NCBI RefSeq assembly: GCF_021245985.1
Contig: NZ_JAJQXA010000009.1
Span: 70,383 to 134,382, forward strand
Length of the DNA stretch: 64,000 nt
Direction: 5' to 3'
Source: Flavobacterium soyae
GTDB lineage: Bacteria; Bacteroidota; Bacteroidia; Flavobacteriales; Flavobacteriaceae
In this document: positions 43,475 through 51,679 of the stretch, piece by piece
Layout: each line of letters begins with the position of its first letter
Position numbering within the stretch: position 1 is the first letter of the stretch
Translations under genes and position numbers: made by a program
The notes under the pieces: model-generated
Told to the model about the DNA's origin: nothing
What the model saw: the letters and a program-made list of their open reading frames with translations, nothing else
Databases searched by the model: none

Positions 43475-43599
43475 AATTGCCTCCAGCTTTAGCTGGAGAA
43501 AGTTAAATGGACTAGGAATGGGCTTTAGCCAAAGGTATAGTTTGGCTAAAGCCAGTATGGAAGCTTATTTTAACCTCCAGCTAAAGCTGGAGGCAATTA
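43475..43599. repeat. REP-like composite hairpin element, copy D
   Basis: The most complete copy. Outer ends AATTGCCTCCAGCTTTAGCT and CCTCCAGCTAAAGCTGGAGG then CAATT are mutually complementary and each is itself near-palindromic; inner pair GGCTTTAGCCAAA / TTTGGCTAAAGCC. Whole element about 125 bp. Confidence 0.85.
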
Positions 43600-43648
43600 A
43601 ACTAAATGTTATTTATTTCTTTTTAAAATGAATTTTTCTCGTTTTCGC

Positions 43649-43735
43649 TTTGCGTGAGGGATTGAGGCGGTATCCTTTTATGAAGCGGAGCGAAATAAAA
43701 GATATAGCCGAAAGCCCGACCCGGAGGGACACGCC
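43649..43735. repeat. 'cccgacccggaggg' dispersed repeat, copy 3 (reverse orientation)
   Basis: Reads GCGTGAGGGATTGAGG at the left and AGCCCGACCCGGAGGGACAC at the right. On the - strand it starts like copy 1 (3888-3971) and keeps the AAAAGGAT block, but the middle differs. Confidence 0.6.
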
Positions 43736-43749
43736 CAAATTAATCCCAT

Positions 43750-43806
43750 AAAAAAACAGCTTAAAGTATAAAAGTGATGAAACTTTTGAACCTTAAGCCG
43801 TTTTTA
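43750..43806 (-). terminator. Terminator of the aminotransferase gene
   Basis: AAAAAC(A)GCTTAA / TTAAGC(C)GTTTTT stem with a long partly paired loop; 17 bp past the stop codon. Confidence 0.75.
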
Positions 43807-43822
43807 TAAACTTAGAATATTG

Positions 43823-45013
43823 TTATGCAGTCAAAGCTTCTTTGATTCTGCGTAATGCTTCTTTTAAAATGTCGTTGCTTGTTGCATAAGAGAAACGAAT
43901 ACAATTTGGATTTCCGAAAGCGTCTCCTGTTACTGTTGCAACATTCGCTTCGGCCAAAAGATACATCGAAACATCGTTTGCATCTTTGATTTCAGTTCCT
44001 TTTAATGTTTTTCCGAAGAAAGAAGAAACGTCTGGGAATACATAAAATGCACCTTCTGGAACGTTGATTTTTACTCCCGGGATTTCTTTTAACAATCCAA
44101 CAACTAAATCTCTGCGACCGTGGAAAGCCTGAACCATTTCGTTTAATACTTTTGGATCTGCATCTACAGCTGTAATTGTAGCTCTTTGTGCCACAGAGTT
44201 TGCTCCAGATGTTACTTGCCCCTGAATCTTTGTACACGCTTTTGCGATAAATTCTGGCGCTCCAATATATCCAATTCTGTATCCAGTCATTGCAAATGCT
44301 TTAGCAACTCCGTTTACTGTGATTGTTTTTTCCAACATTCCCGGAATTGAACCGATACTGCAGAAAGTTCCTGAGAAATTAATGTGTTCATAAATCTCAT
44401 CGGCAACTACGTAAATATTTGGATGTTTTTCTAAAACTTTTGCAAGCGCTGTTAATTCTTCTCTGCTGTAAACAGATCCTGAAGGATTACATGGAGAAGA
44501 GAACCACATCATTTTTGTTTTTGGCGTGATTGAAGCTTCTAATTGTTCTGGAGTAATTTTGAAATCTGTTTCTACAGATGTTGGAACTTCAACAGGGACT
44601 CCGCCAGAAAGTTTTACGATTTCGAAATAAGAAACCCAGTATGGCGCTGGTAAAATAACTTCGTCACCATCGTTTAACATTACTTGTGCAATGTTGTATA
44701 AAGATTGTTTTGCTCCCGTAGAAACTACGATTTGAGATGGTTTGTACTCTAAATCATTGTCTCTTTTAAATTTTCTGCAGATAGCTTCTTTTAAGTCCTG
44801 ATATCCATCAACAGGAGAATATGTGCTGTAATTATCGTCGATTGCTTTTTTTGCAGCTTCTTTAATAAAGTCTGGCGTATTAAAATCTGGTTCACCTAAA
44901 CTTAAACTGATAATGTCTTTTCCTTGTGCTTTTAGCTCGCGTGCTAAAGCCGCCATTGCTAAAGTTTGTGAAGTCGCTAAGTTGTTGATTCTGTCCGAAA
45001 GAATATGGTTCAT
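43823..45013 (-). CDS. Aspartate aminotransferase-like PLP enzyme (class I, subgroup Ib)
   Basis: 396 residues, the usual size. Transfers amino groups between aspartate and 2-oxoglutarate in the best-known relatives. Seen: ISLSLGEPDFNTPDFIKEAA (about 35-54), VVSTGAKQSLYNIAQ (phosphate site), LPAPYWVSYFEI (ring stacking), WFSSPCNPSGSVYSREE, YVVADEIYEHI (Asp to pyridine N) and the Schiff-base Lys in VNGVAKAFAMTGYRIGYIG (about 229-247), then NCIRFSYATS with the carboxylate-binding Arg. Related enzymes use prephenate or aromatic acids, so substrate is likely but not certain. Monocistronic. Confidence 0.9.
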   Translation of the reverse strand: MNHILSDRINNLATSQTLAMAALARELKAQGKDIISLSLGEPDFNTPDFIKEAAKKAIDDNYSTYSPVDGYQDLKEAICRKFKRDNDLEYKPSQIVVSTGAKQSLYNIAQVMLNDGDEVILPAPYWVSYFEIVKLSGGVPVEVPTSVETDFKITPEQLEASITPKTKMMWFSSPCNPSGSVYSREELTALAKVLEKHPNIYVVADEIYEHINFSGTFCSIGSIPGMLEKTITVNGVAKAFAMTGYRIGYIGAPEFIAKACTKIQGQVTSGANSVAQRATITAVDADPKVLNEMVQAFHGRRDLVVGLLKEIPGVKINVPEGAFYVFPDVSSFFGKTLKGTEIKDANDVSMYLLAEANVATVTGDAFGNPNCIRFSYATSNDILKEALRRIKEALTA

Positions 45014-45087
45014 TATAAAAATTTTGAATGTCCTTAATTTGCTGCGCTAATTTAAGGAAGGTTAATTATTAATAGATTTTTTTTAGT

Positions 45088-46185
45088 TTAAACAGATAAT
45101 TCAGGTTTCATTCCTAAGTCACGCAAATGTTTAAAGTGAGCTGCAATAGCACTTCGCATTGTTTTGTATTCGTAATAGGGTAAATTACATTCTTTTGCAG
45201 TTTCCTTTACAATTTTTGCAATTTTACCATAGTGAATGTGACTGATATTTGGAAAAATATGATGTTCGATTTGGTGATTCAATCCGCCAGTGTACCAATT
45301 TACAATTGCATTTTTTGGTGCAAAATTAGTTGTGGTGTACAATTGGTGAACTGCCCATGTGTTGTCCATTTCTCCTAATTCATTTGGAGATGGATTTGTA
45401 GTGTGGTCTACAACGTGTGCCAATTGAAATACAACACTTAAGATCAATCCGGCTGTGTAGTGCATTACGAAAAAGCCAATAAGTACTTTCCACCAAGAAA
45501 TTCCAATAAGCATTGGTAAAACAATCCAGATTGAGATATAAATGATTTTAGTGATGATTAAAGTTGTCCAAAGAATTTTTGGGCTTTTTGGCTCTCCGTA
45601 AGATAATTTTCTTTTAAGATAATTTCTCATTTGCTTAAAATCGGTAGTAATAGCCCAATTGAAAGTCAATAAACCATATAAGAAAACAGAGTAATAATGT
45701 TGAAAACGGTGAAAACTATGCCATTCTGCATGCTTTGTAAAACGGATAATTCTTCCGGCATCTAAGTCTTCGTCGTGCCCCGGAATATTAGTATAAGTAT
45801 GGTGAAGCACATTGTGCTGAACCTGCCAGTTGTAAACGTTTCCGGCCAGAACATAAATGGTTCCGCCCATGAATTTATTAATCCAGCTTTTATTAGAGTA
45901 CGAACCGTGATTACCATCGTGCATTACGTTCATTCCAACACCTGCCATTCCAACGCCAATGACGATAGATAAAAGCAGCATTACCCAAAAAGGCATATTT
46001 AAGGTAAGTATTAAAAAATATGGAGTTAAAAAAACTGCGAATAGAATAACGGCTTTTAAATGTAACTTCCAGTTCCCTGTTTTCTGAATGTTATTCTCCT
46101 TAAAGTAATTGTTTACCCGAGAATTAAGTGTTCTGAAAAACTTCAGATTGTCTTGCCTTGCAAAAGTTGGAGCAGTGTTATTCAT
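45088..46185 (-). CDS. Membrane fatty acid desaturase
   Basis: 365 residues. Di-iron acyl desaturase with three His boxes: HDGNHGSYSNKSW (about 89-101), HNVLHHTYTN (about 124-133) and HQIEHHIFPNISH (about 305-317). The last has Gln as first residue-partner, as in front-end (delta-5/6 or linoleoyl-CoA type) desaturases. Transmembrane pairs lie near 42-85 and 205-255. Introduces a double bond into membrane acyl chains, important for cold fluidity in flavobacteria. The bond position is uncertain. Divergent from rsmG, with a good promoter at 46205-46238. Confidence 0.92.
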   Translation of the reverse strand: MNNTAPTFARQDNLKFFRTLNSRVNNYFKENNIQKTGNWKLHLKAVILFAVFLTPYFLILTLNMPFWVMLLLSIVIGVGMAGVGMNVMHDGNHGSYSNKSWINKFMGGTIYVLAGNVYNWQVQHNVLHHTYTNIPGHDEDLDAGRIIRFTKHAEWHSFHRFQHYYSVFLYGLLTFNWAITTDFKQMRNYLKRKLSYGEPKSPKILWTTLIITKIIYISIWIVLPMLIGISWWKVLIGFFVMHYTAGLILSVVFQLAHVVDHTTNPSPNELGEMDNTWAVHQLYTTTNFAPKNAIVNWYTGGLNHQIEHHIFPNISHIHYGKIAKIVKETAKECNLPYYEYKTMRSAIAAHFKHLRDLGMKPELSV

Positions 46186-46204
46186 AATTAATTTAAATAG
46201 TTTT

Positions 46205-46238
46205 CAAAGGTAATTATTATAAATTTTCAATTTGCAAA
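46205..46238 (-). promoter_or_regulatory. Promoter of the desaturase gene
   Basis: On the - strand: TTTG (46238-46235), a 22-bp gap and TACCTTTG (46212-46205), about 19 bp before the ATG. The divergent rsmG has a -7-like TACTTTTG at 46269-46276 with only a distant TTG. Confidence 0.65.
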
Positions 46239-46292
46239 ATTGAGTTAAATATTTCAATCGTAAAGTAGTACTTTTGTTAAAAATTTACAGCA

Positions 46293-46922
46293 ATGGATGA
46301 GATATTGAAATATTTTCCCAATTTGACCGATCTTCAAATTGAACAATTTCAAAAATTAGACTTTTTATACCACGATTGGAATGAAAAAATCAATGTGATT
46401 TCACGCAAAGACATTGATTCTTTATATACAAAACATATTTTACATTCATTAGGAATTGCCAAAATAATGAAATTTGAGCCCGGAGCAACAGTTTTAGATG
46501 TTGGAACGGGCGGCGGTTTTCCCGGCATTCCGTTAGCGATTCTTTTTCCGGAAACTCGTTTTTATTTAATTGATGTTATAGCAAAAAAAATAAAAGTGGT
46601 TCAGGGTGTTGTTGATGCATTAGAATTAAAGAACGTAAAAGCTGAACAAAAACGTGCTGAATTGGTAAAAGGTGATTTCGATTTTATCGTAAGCCGTGCC
46701 GTAACCAATATGCCGGATTTTGTTTCGTGGATAAAAGATAAAATTAAAAAGCAGCATAAGCATACTTTAAAAAATGGTATTCTATATTTGAAAGGCGGTG
46801 ATCTGACTGAAGAATTAAAAGATTTTCCAAATGCGGCTTTGTATGATTTAGCAGCAATATTTGATGATGAATTTTTTGAAACCAAAAAAGTGGTTCATCT
46901 TCCTTTAAAGTTTAAGTCCTAA
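46293..46922 (+). CDS. rsmG: 16S rRNA (guanine-527-N7)-methyltransferase
   Basis: 209 residues. Methylates N7 of G527 in 16S rRNA using S-adenosylmethionine; loss gives low-level streptomycin resistance in other bacteria. N-terminal LQIEQFQKLDFLYHDWNEKINVISRKD and HILHSLGIAK precede the cofactor motif VLDVGTGGGFPGIPLAILFP (about 69-88). Then come FYLIDVIAKKIKVVQGV and the FDFIVSRAVTNMPDFVSW segment. Length and order match RsmG/GidB. No mnmG partner nearby. Followed by a bidirectional terminator. Confidence 0.96.
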   Translation: MDEILKYFPNLTDLQIEQFQKLDFLYHDWNEKINVISRKDIDSLYTKHILHSLGIAKIMKFEPGATVLDVGTGGGFPGIPLAILFPETRFYLIDVIAKKIKVVQGVVDALELKNVKAEQKRAELVKGDFDFIVSRAVTNMPDFVSWIKDKIKKQHKHTLKNGILYLKGGDLTEELKDFPNAALYDLAAIFDDEFFETKKVVHLPLKFKS

Positions 46923-46937
46923 ATATAAATAAAAGTA

Positions 46938-46972
46938 AATAACCCGGAAAGAATTTCTTTACGGGTTATTTT
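46938..46972. terminator. Bidirectional terminator after rsmG
   Basis: AATAACCCG / CGGGTTATT stem with an inner GAAAGA / TCTTT continuation and flanking A/T runs, between the convergent rsmG and the orphan gene. Confidence 0.85.
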
Positions 46973-46992
46973 TGAATTAATAGTTTCTACTA

Positions 46993-47724
46993 CTAAGATG
47001 CTTTCCTAGAGAAGTCTAGAAAAGGGTTTGCTTTTATGTCTAAATTATCAATAAAGTTATGAATTGCATTTTCTGACGCTTCGACAGAATATTTAAACGC
47101 AGCATCAAAAAAGAATTCTCTGCATAAAACAGGTTCGTTTGATGAGTCGTAAATTGCTTCATCTGATTCATCAAGATTATCATAACTGTATTGGCAAGGA
47201 TATAAACGAATTAATTCTATAATTGTATTATCGAACCATTTATCAAATATTTTCTTTTTTGGGGTTACGTGTCGGGCTAGTAATGCCAGGCCTACAAGTT
47301 CGCTTTGAAGCAGGTAAGATCCTTTTCTGTATTTTACATCGACCATTCTCACATTCATTAGAGCGATCCATAAAGCACCATTAACAGATCCGTTAGCAGG
47401 TATGTCAAGATCACAATCAAATAACAAAGGATTTGTTTGTTCACGATCGTTAATCGAGCACCAAAGTGCTTCAATACGTTTTTGTGTATCTTCTGTAAAT
47501 TTTGTGTAACCTGTAAAACGCCAGTAAATCCATTCTAATAAAGCTGCAGTTAGACCTACAGAAGCTTTGTGGTTAATTTGCATTAATACACTTTCTAATG
47601 CATCATTACCTTCAATAGGATCTAAAAGCTGATCTATTTTCTTTTTAGTCCATTTAAAGTTAATTGGATGCCCAATGCTTTTTGCTTCTGAAATTACCTC
47701 TGGTACGTTGTTTAAATTTCTCAT
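46993..47724 (-). CDS. Orphan hypothetical protein, 243 residues
   Basis: No recognised family. The protein looks soluble and helical, with Trp-rich conserved-looking segments (LLEWIYWRFTGYTKF about 58-72, EALWCSINDRE, NGALWIALMNVRMVDVKYRKG about 114-134) and an acidic stretch LDESDEAIYDSSNEP near 184-198. There is no signal peptide or transmembrane helix. The pattern of short helices with W/Y/F suggests an alpha-helical repeat-like fold, perhaps a structural or binding protein; that is speculation. A -7-like TAAATTTG is at 47771-47778. Standing alone between rsmG and pruA. Confidence 0.7.
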   Translation of the reverse strand: MRNLNNVPEVISEAKSIGHPINFKWTKKKIDQLLDPIEGNDALESVLMQINHKASVGLTAALLEWIYWRFTGYTKFTEDTQKRIEALWCSINDREQTNPLLFDCDLDIPANGSVNGALWIALMNVRMVDVKYRKGSYLLQSELVGLALLARHVTPKKKIFDKWFDNTIIELIRLYPCQYSYDNLDESDEAIYDSSNEPVLCREFFFDAAFKYSVEASENAIHNFIDNLDIKANPFLDFSRKAS

Positions 47725-48067
47725 GTTTTGTAGTTCTTTATCTTATATAAATAGTAGTTTTTTACGAGGACAAATTTAGAGTCATGCATCTTTTTAGTAG
47801 GGAACAAGAAGTTTTTAAAATATCAAAATATGTTTTTTTTAATGTGTATATAGCTGATAATTAGTGTTATAAGAAAAATACTACATTTTTTTAAAATTGT
47901 CGTACATGTAAGACTTTATGCCAATTTGAAACCTGACTTTATTATTGCCAGAAGTATCTAAAAAAGCATTTTCATGTAAGTCTAACGGAAAAAACAAAAG
48001 CCGAATCTTTTCAAGATTCGGCTTTTTTATATGGACAGGTCTCAAAACCTGAAACTTGAAACAAAAA
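47725..48067. other. Gene-free gap upstream of the orphan gene
   Basis: Contains the likely orphan-gene promoter region (-7 TAAATTTG at 47771-47778, - strand), AT-rich sequence, a loose direct repeat CATGTAAGACT / CATGTAAGTCT (about 47906 and 47974) and the pruA terminator (47996-48028). No gene seen. Confidence 0.6.
47996..48028 (-). terminator. Terminator of pruA
   Basis: AAAAGCCGAATCTT / AAGATTCGGCTTTT stem with a very short loop; strong on both strands, 40 bp past the pruA stop. Confidence 0.92.
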
Positions 48068-49693
48068 TTAACCTAAGAAAGGATATCTGTAATCTTCCGG
48101 AGTTACAAAAGTTTCTTTGATCGTTCTTGGAGAAGCCCAGCGTAATAAGTTTAATGCAGAACCTGCTTTATCGTTAGTTCCAGAAGCTCTTGCACCACCA
48201 AAAGGCTGCATTCCTACAACTGCTCCGGTTGGTTTGTCATTAATATAGAAGTTACCAGCAGAGTTTTGTAATTTTGTAGTTGCTGTTTCAATAGCATAAC
48301 GATCCTGGCTGAAAACAGCTCCTGTTAAAGCATACTCAGAAGTAGTATCAACTAATTCTAAAGCTTCTTCCCATTTAGCATCCTCGTAAACATAAATTGT
48401 AATTATTGGTCCGAATAATTCGGTTTCCATTGTAGTATATTTTGGGTTTGTAGTTACAATAACCGTTGGCTCAATAAAGTATCCAACTGATTTATCGTAA
48501 TTTCCACCAATAATGATTTCAGCATCAGCATCTTTTTTAGCCTGATCAATATAACTAGCTAATTTATCAAAAGAACCTTCGTGAATAACTGCTGTAATAA
48601 AGTTTCCGAAATCTTCCGGAGAACCCATTTTCATAGATTTTACATCAGTAATTAATTGTTCTTTTACAGCTGGCCATAAACTTTGTGGAATATAAGCTCT
48701 TGAAGCTGCAGAACATTTTTGACCTTGGAATTCGAAAGCTCCACGAGTAATACCCGTAACAACTTGTTTTACGTTTGCGCTTGGGTGTGCAATGATAAAA
48801 TCTTTACCACCAGTTTCACCAACGATTCTTGGGTACGTTTTATAATGGTGGATGTTAGCTCCAATTTTTGCCCAGATATCTTTAAATACGTGAGTTGAAC
48901 CTGTAAAATGAACACCGGCAAAATCACGGCTTGCCAAAACAGTATCTGTAATCATTAAAGCATCTCCAAAAACTACGTTGATTACACCGTCTGGAACTCC
49001 AGCTTCTTTGAAAACATCGATGATGATTTTTGCAGAGAAGACCTGGCTGTCACTTGGTTTCCAAACCACAACGTTACCCATCATAGCAGCACTTGCAGGA
49101 AGATTTGCAGCAATAGCAGTAAAGTTAAAAGGTGTAATAGCGTAAACAAAACCTTCAAGGGGTCTGTATTCTAAACGGTTCCAAACAGTAGAATCTGATT
49201 TTGGCTGATCGTTGTAGATTTGAGTCATAAACTCAACATTGTAACGTAAAAAGTCAATTAATTCACAAGAAGCATCAATTTCTGCCTGGTGAATATTTTT
49301 AGACTGACCAATCATAGTTGCAGCATTAATACGCGCCCTGTAAGGACCAGCGATTAATTCAGCAGCTTTTAAGAAAATAGCAGCACGTTGTTCCCATGCC
49401 ATGTTTGCCCATGCTTTTCTTGATTCAAGAGCATTTGCAATTGCTTTTTCGATATGTTGTTTTTCAGCTAAATGATACTTTCCAACGATGTGTTTGTGAT
49501 CATGAGGAGCTGTAATATTTCTTGTGTTTCCAGTTTTGATTTCTTCGCTTCCAATATATAAAGGAACATCAATTTGAGCGTTCCACATTGTAGTATAAGC
49601 TGCCTGAACAGCTGCTTTTTCTGGTGAGTTCGGTGCGTAGCTTTTTACAGGCTCGTTTACCGCTTTTGGTACATGAAAGAATCCTTTTAACAT
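48068..49693 (-). CDS. pruA: 1-pyrroline-5-carboxylate dehydrogenase
   Basis: 541 residues, single-function P5CDH. Oxidises L-glutamate semialdehyde to glutamate with NAD, the second step of proline breakdown. Aldehyde dehydrogenase motifs: VYAITPFNFTAIAANLPASA (about 165-184), VVWKPSDSQVFSA (NAD site), ITFTGSTHVF-like VHFTGSTHVFKD, the general-base Glu in IVGETGGKDF (about 290) and the Cys in EFQGQKCSAASRAYIP (about 325). Then METELFGPIITIYVYED. The proline dehydrogenase gene is not in the window, so this is the unfused form. A promoter matching consensus lies upstream; apaG and the Plug gene precede it on the same strand. Confidence 0.95.
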   Translation of the reverse strand: MLKGFFHVPKAVNEPVKSYAPNSPEKAAVQAAYTTMWNAQIDVPLYIGSEEIKTGNTRNITAPHDHKHIVGKYHLAEKQHIEKAIANALESRKAWANMAWEQRAAIFLKAAELIAGPYRARINAATMIGQSKNIHQAEIDASCELIDFLRYNVEFMTQIYNDQPKSDSTVWNRLEYRPLEGFVYAITPFNFTAIAANLPASAAMMGNVVVWKPSDSQVFSAKIIIDVFKEAGVPDGVINVVFGDALMITDTVLASRDFAGVHFTGSTHVFKDIWAKIGANIHHYKTYPRIVGETGGKDFIIAHPSANVKQVVTGITRGAFEFQGQKCSAASRAYIPQSLWPAVKEQLITDVKSMKMGSPEDFGNFITAVIHEGSFDKLASYIDQAKKDADAEIIIGGNYDKSVGYFIEPTVIVTTNPKYTTMETELFGPIITIYVYEDAKWEEALELVDTTSEYALTGAVFSQDRYAIETATTKLQNSAGNFYINDKPTGAVVGMQPFGGARASGTNDKAGSALNLLRWASPRTIKETFVTPEDYRYPFLG

Positions 49694-49735
49694 GGGATAA
49701 ATTATTTTAAAATTTACGAATTGTTTAATTTTTTA

Positions 49736-49768
49736 CAAAAGTACAAATGATAATTTGATTATATCACA
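49736..49768 (-). promoter_or_regulatory. Promoter of pruA
   Basis: On the - strand: TTG (49768-49766), a 22-bp gap and TACTTTTG (49743-49736), about 42 bp before the ATG. Confidence 0.65.
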
Positions 49769-49875
49769 ATACAAGATTAAAAAGTTGTAATTTAATAAAC
49801 TAATAGGGGTAAATTGTAAAAACATCTATCCATGTAAATGTTTAAGTTTGAGTTTTTTTCTGAAAAAAACTTGAA

Positions 49876-50262
49876 TTAATTCAATGCAAAAGGAGCGCAC
49901 ATTCTAAAAGTAGGTACAATTACTTTGAATGTTTTGGTTGTAGTGAAATTGATCATATTAAAATGACCTTTCATGGCACCATAAGGAGATGATAATAAGC
50001 AACCAGAGCTGTAAGTGTGGTTTTCTCCCGGTTTTAAAACTGGTTTTTTACCTATAACGCCTTCACCATCAACGATATCTAAGTCGTTTAATGAATCGTG
50101 GATTTCCCAGTGGCGAGAAGTTAACTGAACAGAATCTTTACTATGATTTTCGATTGTAACCACGTAACTAAAAGCAAAGTGAATCTTATAGTTCTTGAAG
50201 TAAGTGCCTTCAAAACTAGTTAGAACCGATATTTTTATGCCTCGTGTAATTTGAGAAACCAT
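49876..50262 (-). CDS. apaG: ApaG domain protein
   Basis: 128 residues, a single ApaG/FBXO3-type beta-sandwich: HFAFSYVVTIENHSKDSVQL (about 28-47), RHWEIHDSLNDLDIVDGEGVIG (the signature) and KPGENHTYSSGCLLSSPYGAMKGHF. E. coli ApaG is linked to cobalt/magnesium resistance and Ap4A levels, though the biochemical role is unclear. A -7-like TAGCTTTG occurs at 50296-50303. It lies 79 bp after the T9SS Plug gene and 182 bp before pruA, all on the - strand. Confidence 0.93.
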   Translation of the reverse strand: MVSQITRGIKISVLTSFEGTYFKNYKIHFAFSYVVTIENHSKDSVQLTSRHWEIHDSLNDLDIVDGEGVIGKKPVLKPGENHTYSSGCLLSSPYGAMKGHFNMINFTTTKTFKVIVPTFRMCAPFALN

Positions 50263-50341
50263 ATTAACCTAGTAAATCTGTGTGAGTTATAGGTACAAAG
50301 CTACGAAAAAAAAACAGGAAACCTAAAACCTTAACAATGTT

Positions 50342-51601
50342 TTAATTAACGATATTTATGGAGTTTGCATTACCTTTTCCTATAACTCTTTGATAACGAT
50401 CAGTACTTTCTTTGTAATAAACTAATATAGTATACTCATTTTCTGTTTGATAAAAATTACCGTCAATGGCATTTTCATTATCTATATTCCCTTTTTTATC
50501 GGCAACGGTGTATTGAAAATTAGTAAAACCTTGTTTGATCATTATTGCTTTTTCAAAAACGGCTTTATCAGTATTATAATCCAGTTTATATTCTGGTGAA
50601 AGGCTGTAATTATTGAACATTCCCGTAACATAAATATCTTTGTTAAGCCTGAAAGCCGGCGCCGAAAGCGAAAAGTAAACCCAGGCATAATCAGCTTCAA
50701 TGCTGTTATCTGAGCCATTTATATTTTTTACCACAAAATTACCGTTTACGTCCTGATAATTGGTATAAATCTGATTTCCTCTTGCTGCATTGGTATACAA
50801 ATAAGCGTTATAAATATCGTTGTTAGCACCCACTTTACCAACGTTATTATTGGCTGCACGAATGTCTTTATTTTCAAAATATAAAAATTCGTTTCCACCC
50901 CAAAACTGCGTTTCGGCATCGTATTTATAAACCAGTTGATTCCCAATTGTGTATTGTGGCGGGATATTTTTAATAACCGTATTAAAATTTCCGTTTTGTA
51001 ATAAAAGAACTTTTACATTTTGAATTGGAGTTTGAAAAGTAATATCATTAGAAACAATCGAAAAATCTAAATTCTGTTTGTAATCAATATTGCTCAGGTT
51101 TCGGGTTCTTTTTACCTGTGCCGCAACTGTACAATGTTCTTCATAAATAATGAATTTTCTGGAGAAAATAACTTCTTTATCTTCATTTAAAATTTTCAAA
51201 ATATAATTTCCAGACAATCGTATCTGTGTTGTAAACTGGTTTGGAAATGCCAATCTATAATGCGAATAAACCTGAAGCGTGTTAAACGAGTTCGAATAAT
51301 CTGTAATTCTTTGACCGTCAAAACCTCTTAAATAATCTGTTTTTGGAATATCTGTTGGTTTCCAGTTATAATCGCAATGTGTGATTTCAAAATAATAATT
51401 GGCTTCATTTCCAAACAAATCATCAAACTGAAATTCAAAAGTAGAATTCATTTCAAATATCGGAACAACATTATTGCCATTCTGAACAAAAGTAACGGTT
51501 TTGATATTGTATGGAGGAACTACTTCAGTTTGTATTTCCTGAGCTTTCGCGAAAGTAAAAACAAAAAACAAAAGCAGACTTTGATATAAAAATTTTGGCA
51601 T
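50342..51601 (-). CDS. Type IX secretion system Plug protein (DUF5103)
   Basis: 419 residues. Signal peptide (about 1-20, ending FAKAQ), then two beta-rich domains: EVVPPYNIKTVTFVQNG and PIFEMNSTFEFQFDDLFGNEA in the first, and the Ig-like C-terminal part with FRLNKDIYVTGMFNNYSLS and FQYTVADKKG. This matches DUF5103, now known as the Plug protein, which occludes the periplasmic side of the SprA translocon in F. johnsoniae when no cargo is bound. The rest of the T9SS machinery is not in the window; the type B cargo at 15160-17322 is. It lies upstream of apaG on the same strand. Confidence 0.88.
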   Translation of the reverse strand: MPKFLYQSLLLFFVFTFAKAQEIQTEVVPPYNIKTVTFVQNGNNVVPIFEMNSTFEFQFDDLFGNEANYYFEITHCDYNWKPTDIPKTDYLRGFDGQRITDYSNSFNTLQVYSHYRLAFPNQFTTQIRLSGNYILKILNEDKEVIFSRKFIIYEEHCTVAAQVKRTRNLSNIDYKQNLDFSIVSNDITFQTPIQNVKVLLLQNGNFNTVIKNIPPQYTIGNQLVYKYDAETQFWGGNEFLYFENKDIRAANNNVGKVGANNDIYNAYLYTNAARGNQIYTNYQDVNGNFVVKNINGSDNSIEADYAWVYFSLSAPAFRLNKDIYVTGMFNNYSLSPEYKLDYNTDKAVFEKAIMIKQGFTNFQYTVADKKGNIDNENAIDGNFYQTENEYTILVYYKESTDRYQRVIGKGNANSINIVN

Positions 51602-51679
51602 CTTATTACGTTGTAAGATTGTAAATATAAGAATTTTATTAAACGTAATAAGATGTCATTTATTGGACGGAGCGATTTA

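Larger units (their letters stand above)
43340..43822. other. Gene-free gap with two repeat families and a terminator
   Basis: Carries REP-like copy D (43475-43599), a copy of the 'cccgacccggaggg' repeat (43649-43735) and the aminotransferase terminator (43750-43806). A short open frame across 43410-43631 consists mostly of the REP-like element and is not a gene. Confidence 0.7.

Noticed and set aside
43410-43631. 73-codon frame across the REP-like element
   Set aside because: Most of it is the palindromic repeat; no family resemblance.
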